Part shown: one piece after another, positions 43,649 to 52,913 of the stretch
Layout of the letters: each line of letters begins with the position of its first letter
Position numbering within the stretch: the first letter of the stretch is position 1
NCBI RefSeq assembly: GCF_005280205.1
Contig: NZ_SUND01000008.1
Span: forward strand, 124,001 to 188,000
Reading direction: 5' to 3'
Source: Bacillus yapensis
Lineage (GTDB): Bacteria; Bacillota; Bacilli; Bacillales; Cytobacillaceae
DNA: 64,000 bases
The notes under the pieces: generated by a model
Seen by the model: only the letters and a program-made list of their open reading frames with translations
What the model was told of the DNA's origin: nothing
Database searches by the model: none
Translations under genes and position numbers: made by a program

Positions 43649-44467
43649 TTAGGCAGCTTGGTGGGCATGAACTCGGTATTGTACCGGGCTCATGCCTTTT
43701 AATTTTGCCTTAATTCGTTTGTGATTATAGTACTCAATATACTTTTCTAGCTCTTGCTTAAAGTGTTCCACATTTTCAAATTCCTTTAGATAAAGAAGAT
43801 CTGATTTCAAAATGCCAAAGAAATTTTCGATAACTGCGTTATCGTAACAGTTTCCTTTTCGTGACATACTCTGTGTAATTCCTTTTCCTTTTAATGCGTG
43901 TTGATACTGCTTCATTTGATAGTGCCAGCCTTGGTCTGAATGAAGAAGGAGTTCCTCACCCTCATCATCTTGTAAACATTCAAAAGCTTGATCTAACATG
44001 GTTGAAACAAGTGAGTATCTTGGTCTTGAGCCAATCGTATACGTAATAATTTCACCATTATACAAATCTAAAATCGGTGATAAATATAGCTTTTCCCCAA
44101 ACAATTTAAACTCCGTAATATCCGTAACCCATTTCTCATTGGGTCTTTCCGCCTTGAAATTACGATTTAAAATATTTGGAGCGGTCTTTCCTACAGTCCC
44201 TTTATAAGATTTATATTTTTTCATACGAACTAAACATTTTAGACCAAGTTCTTTCATAAGACGTTGTACTTTTTTATGGTTTACTACATGCCCTCTATTT
44301 CTTAGTTCATCACGAATACGGCGGTATCCATACCGTCCTTCATGTTCATCGTAGATAGATTGAATTAATACTTTTAGCTCTGCATCTGGATCGGGGCGAT
44401 CGAAGTTCTTCACCCAATAGTAATAAGTACTACGAGGGATACCTGCCAGATTAATAAGAGCTTTCAC
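43649..44467 (-). CDS. IS3-family transposase OrfB (DDE integrase domain)
   Basis: 272 residues from a GTG (VKALINLAG) as a stand-alone frame. The HTH_21-like segment is EGRYGYRRIRDELRNRG. The integrase core has WVTDITEF (first Asp), LHSDQGWHYQMKQY (second Asp) and NCYDNAVIENFFGILKSDL (catalytic Glu), ending YYNHKRIKAKLKGMSPVQYR. The frame stays open upstream into orfA, so the true product is probably an OrfAB fusion made by -1 slippage at GGAAAAATC near 44521-44527. Confidence 0.92.
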   Translation of the reverse strand: MKALINLAGIPRSTYYYWVKNFDRPDPDAELKVLIQSIYDEHEGRYGYRRIRDELRNRGHVVNHKKVQRLMKELGLKCLVRMKKYKSYKGTVGKTAPNILNRNFKAERPNEKWVTDITEFKLFGEKLYLSPILDLYNGEIITYTIGSRPRYSLVSTMLDQAFECLQDDEGEELLLHSDQGWHYQMKQYQHALKGKGITQSMSRKGNCYDNAVIENFFGILKSDLLYLKEFENVEHFKQELEKYIEYYNHKRIKAKLKGMSPVQYRVHAHQAA

Positions 44468-44493
44468 CGGAAATTCATGCCTTAATTCATAGA

Positions 44494-45015
44494 CTACTTG
44501 TGCTTTGTCTTGTTTGGTGATTTTTCCTTGTTTTGAACTAAGGCATTCAACTTTTTTAAATAGGCATTCTCCATACGTAAACGTTCTAATTCTTCCTGTA
44601 GAGCCTCTACGGTTACTTCTTTTGAATCTCCCTTTTTGGTTGGTTTTTGATTTTCTTTTTTCATTGGAGAGCGCCCCTTTTTCTTTGAAATAAGGGCATC
44701 TACTCCTCCAGCTTCATAAGACTTTAACCATTGATAGACCCTTGAGGGAGAAGGGATGTTGAAAATGGCAGCTGTTTCATTTATAGACGTCCCATTATCG
44801 TTCATATAGTTTAGTACGTCTAGTTTATATTGAGCAGAATAATTTGTATAGCGTTTTACAAAAGCATCCTCTCCGTGAAGTTCATATTGCTTAATCCAAT
44901 TGCGAAGTACAGATTCATCTACACCAATTCTATCCGCAATGATTCTTTGTCCTTCACTACCATTTAAATACTCTTTTACTCCATTAATTTTTTGTTCCGC
45001 TGTAAATTTGGCCAA
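44494..45015 (-). CDS. IS3-family transposase OrfA
   Basis: 173 residues from TTG at 45015, 7 nt after GGAGGTG; longer in-frame starts reach into the terminal repeat. Two helix-turn-helix units (TAEQKINGVKEYLNGSEGQRIIADRIGVDESVLRNWIKQY and the related KLDVLNYMNDNGTSINETAAIFNI...) bind the IS ends. A leucine-zipper-like tail (VEALQEELERLRMENAYLKKL) follows. The A5 slippery run near the 3' end allows -1 frameshifting into orfB. Confidence 0.9.
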   Translation of the reverse strand: MAKFTAEQKINGVKEYLNGSEGQRIIADRIGVDESVLRNWIKQYELHGEDAFVKRYTNYSAQYKLDVLNYMNDNGTSINETAAIFNIPSPSRVYQWLKSYEAGGVDALISKKKGRSPMKKENQKPTKKGDSKEVTVEALQEELERLRMENAYLKKLNALVQNKEKSPNKTKHK

Positions 45016-45238
45016 AAGAAAAGCACCTCCAATAGTTAGATTTAAGTGTCTAACTATCGGGGTGCAGTTCATGAGCGGGCTTTTTTTTGAATCATTTGTA
45101 AACGTCTGATATTTTCATTTAAATGAGGCTTTGTCTAAAAATATGAAATCAATGACCTCATCAAATTATAAACTGTTCATTCATGAAAGCCACTCAAAAG
45201 GAAATACTAAAAGCAACTTCGAGGAAAGGAGAGTATAA

Positions 45239-45430
45239 ATGGGACAACAGCATCGATTCCGTGCAGGACAAAAAGCGCCTAACAATGGAATATATGTAGA
45301 AATAGGAGAAGAAGGGGACGGCGTGATGAATCCGAAAAGGATCAAACTTAAAGCCGGGGACCGTTTCCCTGAAAACTCCAACCATAATCGCCAATGGTCC
45401 TACAAAACAAAACCACGAGACTCAGGTTGA
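45239..45430 (+). CDS. yjzC: YjzC family small protein
   Basis: 63 residues: MGQQHRFRAGQKAPNNGIYVEIGEEG and the FPENSNHNRQW end. It matches the YjzC family that follows argF in Bacillus. AAAGGAG lies 7 nt upstream. Small beta-rich cytoplasmic protein of unknown role. Confidence 0.9.
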   Translation: MGQQHRFRAGQKAPNNGIYVEIGEEGDGVMNPKRIKLKAGDRFPENSNHNRQWSYKTKPRDSG

Positions 45431-45450
45431 AATGACAATACTTACAAACC

Positions 45451-45477
45451 GGCCATCCTGTAAAAAGGATGGCTTTA
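45451..45477 (+). terminator. Terminator of yjzC
   Basis: GCCATCC-loop-GGATGGC followed by TTT; the tail overlaps the -35 of clpB. Confidence 0.75.
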
Positions 45478-45527
45478 CATATGGGATAAAAAGGATATAA
45501 TAAAATTAAAGGTCAAAAAAGGTCAAA
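45474..45527 (+). promoter_or_regulatory. clpB promoter with CtsR operator
   Basis: -35 TTTACA (45474-45479), 16-bp spacer, -10 TATAAT (45496-45501). The direct repeat GGTCAAA-AAA-GGTCAAA (45511-45527) is a perfect CtsR heat-shock repressor operator and lies between the transcription start and the start codon. Confidence 0.93.
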
Positions 45528-45539
45528 GGAGGAATGAAA

Positions 45540-48134
45540 GTGGATTTAAATAAAATGACAGAACGACTCCAAACAGCCATTATGAGTGCACAGTCTATGG
45601 CAACTTCAAACGAACATCAAGAAATTGATGATGTCCATTTGTTCTTAGCATTGATGGAGCAAGACGATAGCTTAATTGCAGCAATTCTAGAAAAGGTCCA
45701 CCTCCCTTCACAGACTTTTTCCGATGAACTCAATCGTTTGCTTCAGAAAAAGCCACAAGTATCAGGAAGTGGTATCGAACAAGGCAAGATTTACATCACA
45801 AATACCCTACAAAAATTAATTACAGAAGCTGAAAAAGAAATGAATCTTTTTAAAGATGAATTTCTATCTGTTGAGCACACGCTACTTGCAGCAGCAAAGC
45901 TACAGCAGTCAAACATAAATGAAATTCTAAAACGACATCAAATCACCTATGAGGTATTATTACAAGAAATAAAAACGATTAGGGGGAATCAGAGGGTGAC
46001 TTCACAAAACCCTGAAGCAACATACGATGTGTTAAAAAAATATGGACGTGATTTAGTCGCGGAAGTTAAAGCCGGCAAAGTAGATCCGGTTATTGGCCGA
46101 GACAGCGAAATTCGTAATGTCATCAGAATTTTATCGAGGAAAACGAAAAACAATCCTGTTCTAATCGGGGAACCAGGTGTCGGAAAAACAGCGATAGTTG
46201 AAGGACTTGCACAACGTATTGTGAGAAAAGATGTTCCAGAAGGATTAAAGGACAAGACTATATTCTCTCTTGATATGAGTTCTCTAATTGCTGGGGCAAA
46301 ATTTCGCGGAGAATTTGAAGAAAGATTAAAAGCTGTCTTAAACGAAATCAAGAAAAGTGAAGGGAAAATTCTTCTCTTTATTGATGAGCTTCATACGATC
46401 GTCGGTGCAGGAAAGACAGAAGGGGCAATGGATGCGGGAAATATGTTAAAACCGATGCTTGCTCGTGGAGAACTTCATTGTATTGGGGCTACCACCCTTG
46501 ACGAGCATCGAAAATATATCGAAAAGGACCCTGCCTTAGAACGACGTTTTCAGCAGGTGCTTGTTCAAGAACCAGACGTAGAGGACACGATATCTATTTT
46601 GCGAGGTCTAAAAGAACGATTTGAAATTCACCATGGTGTGAATATACATGACCGAGCTATTGTCACAGCAGCGACTTTGTCTGACCGTTATATTTCTGAC
46701 CGTTTTCTACCAGATAAGGCCATCGATTTAGTAGATGAAGCATGCGCGATGATTCGGACAGAAATTGATTCGATGCCAACCGAGTTGGATGAAGTAACAA
46801 GACGAGTGATGCAGTTAGAGATTGAAGAAGCTGCTTTGCAAAAGGAAGTCGATGACCAAAGTAAGAATCGTCTTCAAGCTCTGCAAAAAGAGCTTGCTGA
46901 TTTGAGAGATAAAGCCAATTCCATGAAAGCTAAATGGCATGCCGAAAAAGAAGGCATTCAAAAGGTTCAAGAAAAGCGTGAGCTTCTCGAAAGATTACGA
47001 AGAGAACTAGAGGATGCGGAAAATAACTATGACCTAAATAAGGCAGCCGAGCTTCGCCACGGGCGAATACCTACGTTGGAAAAAGAATTGAAAGAACTTG
47101 AAGAAGAAGTAAGCAAACAAGCGGGAGAGCGTTTATTACGGGAAGAAGTAACAGAAGAGGAAATTGCAAATATTGTTGCAAGATGGACAGGGATTCCTCT
47201 TGCTAAGCTCGTGGAAGGTGAACGAGAAAAGCTGTTGCGATTAGAGAACATTTTGCACGAACGGGTTGTCGGACAGGATGAAGCCGTGCAATTAGTTTCA
47301 GATGCTGTTTTAAGAGCAAGAGCTGGAATAAAAGATCCGAATCGCCCAATCGGTTCGTTTATTTTCCTTGGTCCCACTGGTGTCGGAAAAACAGAATTGG
47401 CGAAAGCGTTGGCTCAATCGTTATTTGATAGTGAAGAGCAAATCATTCGTATCGATATGTCTGAATACATGGAAAAGCATTCAGTATCAAGACTCGTAGG
47501 GGCTCCTCCAGGATATGTAGGCTATGAAGAAGGAGGACAACTAACGGAGGCTGTTCGACGCAAGCCATATTCAGTCATCCTATTAGATGAGATCGAAAAA
47601 GCGCATCCAGATGTGTTTAATATTTTGTTGCAAATGCTAGATGATGGACGTGCGACTGATTCTCAAGGACGCACGGTTGACTTTAAAAATACGGTTATTA
47701 TTATGACCTCAAATATCGGCTCACACTTTTTATTAGATGGACAAGGTGAGAGTGAAAGTATTTCAGAGGAAGTAAAGGATAATGTCATGTCTCAACTTAG
47801 AGGTCATTTTCGACCTGAATTCTTAAACCGAGTCGATGAAGTGATTATGTTCAAGCCGTTGACATTGAATAATATCAAAGAAATTGTCATGAAATTGATT
47901 ACACAATTAAAAGAAAGATTATCAGATCAACAAATTGATTTGAGCATAACAGAAGAAGCAAAAGAATATATTGCAGCAAATGGCTTTGATCCTGTATACG
48001 GAGCTAGACCTTTAAAAAGATTTATCCAACGAAATGTTGAGACAATGTTAGCACGGGAAATTATTGCAGGAAAAATCGGTGAAAATAGTTCTGTACAGAT
48101 AATTCTTGAGGGCGATACAATAAAAATTAAGTAA
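45540..48134 (+). CDS. clpB: ATP-dependent chaperone ClpB
   Basis: 864 residues from GTG at 45540 ([11 protein letters not shown]), 7 nt after AAAGGAGG; the ATG two codons earlier is too close to it. Two Clp_N repeats (1 to ~145), NBD1 with Walker [16 protein letters not shown], the long coiled-coil middle domain (about 400-525, which distinguishes ClpB from ClpC), NBD2 with [15 protein letters not shown] and the C-terminal small domain ([12 protein letters not shown]). ClpB disaggregates proteins with DnaK. Absent from B. subtilis 168 but present at this place in the B. cereus group. Confidence 0.96.
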   Translation: MDLNKMTERLQTAIMSAQSMATSNEHQEIDDVHLFLALMEQDDSLIAAILEKVHLPSQTFSDELNRLLQKKPQVSGSGIEQGKIYITNTLQKLITEAEKEMNLFKDEFLSVEHTLLAAAKLQQSNINEILKRHQITYEVLLQEIKTIRGNQRVTSQNPEATYDVLKKYGRDLVAEVKAGKVDPVIGRDSEIRNVIRILSRKTKNNPVLIGEPGVGKTAIVEGLAQRIVRKDVPEGLKDKTIFSLDMSSLIAGAKFRGEFEERLKAVLNEIKKSEGKILLFIDELHTIVGAGKTEGAMDAGNMLKPMLARGELHCIGATTLDEHRKYIEKDPALERRFQQVLVQEPDVEDTISILRGLKERFEIHHGVNIHDRAIVTAATLSDRYISDRFLPDKAIDLVDEACAMIRTEIDSMPTELDEVTRRVMQLEIEEAALQKEVDDQSKNRLQALQKELADLRDKANSMKAKWHAEKEGIQKVQEKRELLERLRRELEDAENNYDLNKAAELRHGRIPTLEKELKELEEEVSKQAGERLLREEVTEEEIANIVARWTGIPLAKLVEGEREKLLRLENILHERVVGQDEAVQLVSDAVLRARAGIKDPNRPIGSFIFLGPTGVGKTELAKALAQSLFDSEEQIIRIDMSEYMEKHSVSRLVGAPPGYVGYEEGGQLTEAVRRKPYSVILLDEIEKAHPDVFNILLQMLDDGRATDSQGRTVDFKNTVIIMTSNIGSHFLLDGQGESESISEEVKDNVMSQLRGHFRPEFLNRVDEVIMFKPLTLNNIKEIVMKLITQLKERLSDQQIDLSITEEAKEYIAANGFDPVYGARPLKRFIQRNVETMLAREIIAGKIGENSSVQIILEGDTIKIK

Positions 48135-48144
48135 AGCAAACACG

Positions 48145-48187
48145 AAAAAAGTCATCCTAGCATTTTTGTCCAGGATGACTTTTTTTC
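48145..48187. terminator. Bidirectional terminator
   Basis: AAAAAAGTCATCCT pairs with AGGATGACTTTTTTT between clpB and the convergent yjzD. Confidence 0.92.
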
Positions 48188-48207
48188 ACCTATTAATGAG
48201 TTTCGTT

Positions 48208-48390
48208 TCAGCTTGGCTCGTTCGGTAGAATAGCAGGAGCGACCAAAATGATAATCGTTGCTATTACTGCCATCACGGCACCTGTTGTAAAATTAAATGC
48301 TGTTCCCATCATAGCGCCTGCTACATACGTTAACATTTGAATTAGAGCGAATGTCCAGAAAAAAGTCCAAAAGTATTTCACCGTATTCAC
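48208..48390 (-). CDS. yjzD: YjzD (DUF2929) membrane protein
   Basis: 60 residues, two transmembrane helices (about 6-26 and 33-54). The sequence NTVKYFWTFFWTFALIQMLTYV and the matching order before yjaU support YjzD/DUF2929. Function is unknown. Confidence 0.88.
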   Translation of the reverse strand: MNTVKYFWTFFWTFALIQMLTYVAGAMMGTAFNFTTGAVMAVIATIIILVAPAILPNEPS

Positions 48391-48599
48391 CTCTTACTAT
48401 TTAACATCCTTTTCATTCTACCATAGGGAATATGATTGTTAAAGTGAAACTTGATATATAGGGTGATGTACCGCTTACACAATCAAAATAAATCAAACAA
48501 TTTAAGAAAGAAATCATCCAGAACTAGGCAAATTCCCTTACACTTTAATGTTCCCGTCATACATTAATAAGAGTAAAAATTGCTAAAGGAGTTTTTCGT

Positions 48600-49340
48600 A
48601 TGGAGCACCGAAACTTTAAACTGGATACCGAATGGAATATGATTCATTATCCCGAAAAACCTACTGGTTTCGGTATCCTTATCATTGGTGATGAAAGGCA
48701 TTTTGTTGATGAGAAAACAAGCTTTTGGACGCAAAACGAAGGGAAATTAGCCCTTATTTCAAGGCTGAAGAAACAAGGCTACACCGTTTTCTATTCGAAT
48801 TTGTATGGGAAGAATTGGGGCAGTGACAAAGCGGTACATTTGGCTAAGCGCTTATATGAATTTGTCATCCGAACAGAGATTATAAATAATAAAATCCATT
48901 TATTCGCTGAAGGAATGGGAGCCTTAGTAGCACTTAAGCTGCTAGAAGAAATGAAAGGGAATATTCGCTCGGTTGTACTGTTGAATCCAGTTCTTTCTCT
49001 AAAATATCACCTAGAACAGGAAAAAGAACATAAATTTTTCTATAAAAAGCTTTTAAAGGAGCTTTCCTCTTCTTATAATACGGAAAGCAATCAGATTGTC
49101 GAAATCATTAGTAATCCTGACGATGACAGTCCAACTTTAAACTCGGATGTTCCATTGAAAATTATTCATGTGCTTTCAGGGAATCGAGCATATAAGCAGT
49201 CCAATTTGTTGAAGAATCTGTCGGTTAAGTGGAAAAACGAGCAAGCACCAGTTACAATCACCTATCTTGTTCCTGAAAAAAAAGAACGTTTGGATTACTA
49301 TTTGGTCAATTTTATGAAGGAGAACGAAAGAGTTTTGTAA
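48600..49340 (+). CDS. yjaU: YjaU-like alpha/beta-hydrolase-fold protein
   Basis: 246 residues, alpha/beta-hydrolase fold by pattern: GFGILIIGDERHF, the strand-turn KIHLFAEGMGALVALKLLEEM and VVLLNPVL. The nucleophile elbow reads A-E-G-M-G, with Glu where the family has Ser, so hydrolase activity is doubtful. Gene order yjzD-yjaU-yjaV-med as in B. subtilis. AAAGGAG is upstream. Function unknown. Confidence 0.82.
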   Translation: MEHRNFKLDTEWNMIHYPEKPTGFGILIIGDERHFVDEKTSFWTQNEGKLALISRLKKQGYTVFYSNLYGKNWGSDKAVHLAKRLYEFVIRTEIINNKIHLFAEGMGALVALKLLEEMKGNIRSVVLLNPVLSLKYHLEQEKEHKFFYKKLLKELSSSYNTESNQIVEIISNPDDDSPTLNSDVPLKIIHVLSGNRAYKQSNLLKNLSVKWKNEQAPVTITYLVPEKKERLDYYLVNFMKENERVL

Positions 49341-49371
49341 TATCGATGAATCGATATGAATGGAAATAATC

Positions 49372-49422
49372 AAGCCTTCTAGAGCATAGGATGAATTAAG
49401 AGTTTGCTCGAGGGAGGCTTTT
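49372..49422 (+). terminator. Terminator-like hairpin overlapping the yjaV ribosome binding site
   Basis: AAGCCT...GAGCA pairs with TGCTC...AGGCTT, followed by TTTTTT. The 3' arm contains AGGGAGG (49411-49417), the Shine-Dalgarno site of yjaV. It could end yjaU transcription or hide the yjaV site. Confidence 0.65.
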
Positions 49423-49427
49423 TTGTC

Positions 49428-50231
49428 ATGGAAATAACATATATTATCGGGGCTTTTGAATTTTTAGGATTTCATTTTTGTGAAAAGATTTTAGATGACG
49501 GGAAAGAGGTTGTTGGTGTTCAGTTAGTCTCTACCGATGATGATTATTTAATAGAAGAAATGCGGTTACATATCGGAAGGAATGCAAATTTTTCAGAATG
49601 TGAACTGCATTCGTTAGAAATAGAGGATATTGATTCTTTTAAAAATGTATGGATCGTCGATTTTTATGATTTTTTTATGAAAGAAAGGGAAGAGAAAGTC
49701 CTAAAGAATGAAAGTTTGAATAATGTTTTTGAGAAATTAGACAATAGCAAGAACAAAGTAGTGTTTCTTCTACCTATCTCTCTGTTGTCTCATTCCATGT
49801 TTGAAGAAGAGAAGAAACAGTTACAAAATTTACTTGAATCGCTTGAAGTACCGGTTCAAGAAATCTATTTGCCTACCATTTATGGTCCATGGCAGCCGAA
49901 GGAATTTCTTTTTCATCAAGCAATCAGTGATGAAGTTAAACAATGGAATTATACTCAGCGGGAATGGACTGGGGATGCAATCTATGTGGAGGATATGGTC
50001 GAGGCAGTTTTGAAAATAATTGAAGAAAGAAATGACAGATATCTTTTAATAAATAAAGAGAAAGATCAATGGATGCAGGTTGCAGCGCAATTGAAACTAG
50101 CCCATCAGCCAATTGATGAGAAAAGGATTACCTTTGATGGGGTGAAAAGAATCGTAGAACCATCCATCTCGATTGAAGAAGGCTTAATGAGGCAAAAGAG
50201 ACTGATGCAATCTTTGCGCTTTGAAGATTAA
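49428..50231 (+). CDS. yjaV: YjaV-like extended SDR-related protein
   Basis: 267 residues from the ATG at 49428. The N-terminus ITYIIGAFEFLGFHFCEKILDDGKEVVGV has the Rossmann pattern of sugar-nucleotide epimerases, but the Gly motif is degenerate (GAFEFLG for GGAGFIG). Later IYLPTIYGPWQPKEF keeps an epimerase-like YGP block, and AIYVEDMVEAVLKIIE resembles the C-terminal region. Probably not a functional epimerase. Gene order supports YjaV. Confidence 0.8.
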   Translation: MEITYIIGAFEFLGFHFCEKILDDGKEVVGVQLVSTDDDYLIEEMRLHIGRNANFSECELHSLEIEDIDSFKNVWIVDFYDFFMKEREEKVLKNESLNNVFEKLDNSKNKVVFLLPISLLSHSMFEEEKKQLQNLLESLEVPVQEIYLPTIYGPWQPKEFLFHQAISDEVKQWNYTQREWTGDAIYVEDMVEAVLKIIEERNDRYLLINKEKDQWMQVAAQLKLAHQPIDEKRITFDGVKRIVEPSISIEEGLMRQKRLMQSLRFED

Positions 50232-50371
50232 AACGATGTATATGTTGAAATACCAATACGGAGAAAAAATACTTTTCAATTTTTCACGATAAATGTAGAA
50301 TTAAAGAGATATACCGATCATACTAGGTATAAAGAGCCATTATATTATTTTTTTTGAAGGGCGGAAAAAGA

Positions 50372-51337
50372 ATGAAAAAGAGATTAGGGCTGTTCGCGAT
50401 TATTCTTTTATGCCTTTATACATTATCAGCATGTGGACAACCTTTAGCTTCAGGAAAGTTGAAAAAAGCAGGGTTGTTAGTTACAGAAAGCGTAAATGAT
50501 CAAGTATGGGGGACTAAGGGTTATAAGGGAATGCTTAAAATCCAATCTCATTTTGATGTGGATGTTTATTATAAAGAAGGAATCAATTCACAGGCTATTG
50601 CTGAGAGAGCAGTAAAAGAATTTGATCAAAAAGGCGTTAACTTAATTTTTGGCCATGGGCAAGAATACGCCGAATATTTTAATAAGCTTGCCGATCAGTA
50701 TCCTCATATTCATTTTGTTAGTTTTAACGGAGATGCTACGAAAGAAAATACAACCAGTTTAAATTTTGATGCGTATGCGATGGGTTTTTTTGGTGGTATG
50801 GTAGCAGGTCACATGACAAAGACAAATAAATTAGGGATAATCGCAGCATATGAATGGCAACCAGAAGTAGAGGGCTTTTATGAAGGGGCTTTGTTTCAAA
50901 ATAAAGATGTAGATGTAGATATCCAATATGTTTGGCAATGGGACGATGACAAGCGGGCACTCGACATATTAGATAATATGCTTGGGAAAGATATCGACGT
51001 CTTCTATCCTGCTGGAGATGGATATAATGTTCCTGTCATTGAAAAGATTAAAGAGCACAATCTTTTTGCAATCGGGTTTGTCTCAGACCAATCAGATTTG
51101 GGAGAGTCAACGGTATTGACCAGTACTGTTCAGCATGTCGATACCCTTTATGAGTTAGTAGCTGATGAGTTTAATAAGGGGAAGCTTGACTCAGGGAATC
51201 TGTCCTTCGATTTTCAAGAAGATGTTATCTCTTTAGGAAAGTTCAGCCCTCTTGTGGACGAGGAATTTAAGAAATCGTTGAATGAGATGATTGAATCCTA
51301 TAAGGAAACTGGAAAGTTACCTAATCATGAAGATTAA
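50372..51337 (+). CDS. med: Med-like BMP-family lipoprotein
   Basis: 321 residues from ATG at 50372. A lipoprotein signal with lipobox LSACGQ (Cys near residue 21), then a BMP/PnrA-type periplasmic-binding fold: AGLLVTESVNDQVWGTKGYKG, HFVSFNGDAT, YAMGFFGGMVAGHMTKTNKLG, VFYPAGDGYNVPVIEKIKEHN. In B. subtilis Med positively affects comK expression. comZ, which follows med there, is missing here; a terminator follows directly. Confidence 0.88.
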   Translation: MKKRLGLFAIILLCLYTLSACGQPLASGKLKKAGLLVTESVNDQVWGTKGYKGMLKIQSHFDVDVYYKEGINSQAIAERAVKEFDQKGVNLIFGHGQEYAEYFNKLADQYPHIHFVSFNGDATKENTTSLNFDAYAMGFFGGMVAGHMTKTNKLGIIAAYEWQPEVEGFYEGALFQNKDVDVDIQYVWQWDDDKRALDILDNMLGKDIDVFYPAGDGYNVPVIEKIKEHNLFAIGFVSDQSDLGESTVLTSTVQHVDTLYELVADEFNKGKLDSGNLSFDFQEDVISLGKFSPLVDEEFKKSLNEMIESYKETGKLPNHED

Positions 51338-51340
51338 GAA

Positions 51341-51380
51341 AAACTGCCTGTCATTTTTGATAGGCAGTTTATTTTTTTTG
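51341..51380. terminator. Bidirectional terminator
   Basis: AAACTGCCT pairs with AGGCAGTTT and is followed by a long T-run, between med and the convergent gene. Confidence 0.88.
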
Positions 51381-51686
51381 AAGGAAATCTAAAAGCACGG
51401 GTTTAATTTTTCTAAACAGAGGCTTTAATTCATTTGCTGAGTTCATTAAAGTATCGACATGCTGCATGATTTCCATGTAATCAAGATTTTGGAGGCGTTC
51501 TCCTATGAACGGAATTTGATTGAGTGGATCTTGTTCGGAACTCTTAGAGCGTGAAGGACGATTTCCAAATAACCAATCACGTTCTCTTTGTTCCTCAGGT
51601 TCTGTATCTTCTTCTTTTTCATCAAAACGCGCACCAAACATAAATTTTGAAATGGGATCTTGATAGGGTTTGTTCTCTTCTTCCAT
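51369..51686 (-). CDS. Uncharacterised acidic protein next to fabH
   Basis: 105 residues from MEEENKPYQDP, 8 nt after AGGAGGTG; longer in-frame starts have no SD. The N-terminal half is very acidic and probably disordered (DEKEEDTEPEEQRERD), with a basic RPSRSKSS patch. The C-terminal part is a predicted helix pair (LDYMEIMQHVDTLMNSANELKPLFRKIKPVLLDFLQKK). The helical tail recalls small Bacillus proteins of spore or envelope association, but I do not recognise the family. It lies divergently upstream of fabH. Confidence 0.75.
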   Translation of the reverse strand: MEEENKPYQDPISKFMFGARFDEKEEDTEPEEQRERDWLFGNRPSRSKSSEQDPLNQIPFIGERLQNLDYMEIMQHVDTLMNSANELKPLFRKIKPVLLDFLQKK

Positions 51687-51839
51687 TTCAAAAGCACCTC
51701 CTATAGGTAAGCGAGATCTTAACGAGTCAGCTTCAAAAGCAACCATACATGACCTCTTCCTAATAATTTATGACTTCGTGTAGTTAATGTATAGACAAAC
51801 GTGGAATAACTTACTGGAGAAGGGAGAATTTAAAAAAAG

Positions 51840-51888
51840 TTGCAGTTAAAACATTAACTTGTTAAAATAATTAGTACCAAGTCATAAT
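51840..51888 (+). promoter_or_regulatory. fabH-fabF promoter with a FapR-like site
   Basis: -35 TTGCAG (51840-51845), 17-bp spacer, -10 TAAAAT (51863-51868). ATTAGTACC follows directly (51870-51878), an exact left half of the FapR operator; the right half is degenerate (GTCATAAT for GATACTAAT). Confidence 0.68.
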
Positions 51889-51946
51889 AATTGATAATAA
51901 AAAGAGAAAATAATATATTTTATAAACCACGGAGGGTGTTGACTTT

Positions 51947-52879
51947 ATGAATGCAGGTGTAATTGGAATTGGTAGATATGTGCCTGAAAAAGTAGTGACG
52001 AACGCTGATTTTGAAAAGATTATGGATACTTCTGATGAGTGGATTAGAACTCGAACAGGGATTGAAGAGAGAAGATTTGCAGATGATGATACAGACACAT
52101 CTGATTTAGCTTTCAATGCAGCAAAAAATGCGATTGGAAATGCGGAAATATCCCCTGAGGAAATTGGTTTAATCTTAGTTGCTACTGTAACACCAGATGT
52201 TCCATTTCCATCTGTCGCTTGTAAAATCCAAGAAAGACTTGGTGCGGTAAATGCTGCTGCAATGGATATAAGTGCTGCTTGTGCCGGTTTTATGTACGGA
52301 ATGGTAACCGCAAAGCAGTTTATTGAAGGCGGATCATACAAGTACGTTTTAGTGGTTGGTGTAGAAAAATTATCAAAGATTACCGATTTTGATGATAGAG
52401 GCACTGCTGTACTGTTTGGAGACGGAGCTGGTGCAGTTGTCATGGGTAAGGTTTCTGGAGACCGCGGAATTTTAGCATTTGAGTTAGGAGCGGACGGAAC
52501 AGGAGGAAAACATCTCTATCAAGACGAATATATTATAATGAATGGACGAGAAGTGTTTAAGTTTGCTGTACGACAAATGGGAGAAAGCAGTGTTAATGTT
52601 TTAGAAAAAGCTGGACTCACAAAGGAAGATGTGGATATGCTAATCCCACATCAAGCAAATATTCGGATTATGGAAGCTTCTAGACAACGATTGGAGCTAC
52701 CAATCGAGAAGATGTCGAAGACCGTTCATAAATATGGGAATACATCCGCAGCTTCCATTCCAATCTCGATTGTAGAAGAGTTGGAAGCCGGAAAAATTAA
52801 AGACGATGATGTTCTTGTAATGGTAGGCTTCGGTGGAGGTTTAACCTGGGGAGCAATCGCATTAAGATGGGGTAAATAA
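51947..52879 (+). CDS. fabH: Beta-ketoacyl-ACP synthase III
   Basis: 310 residues. Catalytic Cys in [13 protein letters not shown] (about 111), His in [13 protein letters not shown] and Asn in [12 protein letters not shown]. It condenses acyl-CoA with malonyl-ACP to start fatty acid synthesis; in Bacillus it prefers branched starters. The location by fabF matches B. subtilis FabHA. GGAGGG is upstream, and a FapR-like site lies at the promoter. Confidence 0.96.
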   Translation: MNAGVIGIGRYVPEKVVTNADFEKIMDTSDEWIRTRTGIEERRFADDDTDTSDLAFNAAKNAIGNAEISPEEIGLILVATVTPDVPFPSVACKIQERLGAVNAAAMDISAACAGFMYGMVTAKQFIEGGSYKYVLVVGVEKLSKITDFDDRGTAVLFGDGAGAVVMGKVSGDRGILAFELGADGTGGKHLYQDEYIIMNGREVFKFAVRQMGESSVNVLEKAGLTKEDVDMLIPHQANIRIMEASRQRLELPIEKMSKTVHKYGNTSAASIPISIVEELEAGKIKDDDVLVMVGFGGGLTWGAIALRWGK

Positions 52880-52913
52880 ATAACAGATTTTTTGAGCAAA
52901 GGAGATTGAAACT

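Larger units (their letters stand above)
43614..45071 (-). mobile_element. IS3-family (IS150-like) insertion sequence
   Basis: 1458 bp. Left end TGAAGTGACCCCATAAAG and right end (read inward) TGAACTGCACCCCGATAG form imperfect terminal inverted repeats, both continuing into GTTAGACA. A 4-bp direct repeat TGAG flanks the element (43610-43613 and 45072-45075). It encodes orfA and orfB on the minus strand with a frameshift site. Both frames and the ends look intact, so it may be active. It is inserted in the loop of the argF terminator. Confidence 0.93.
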
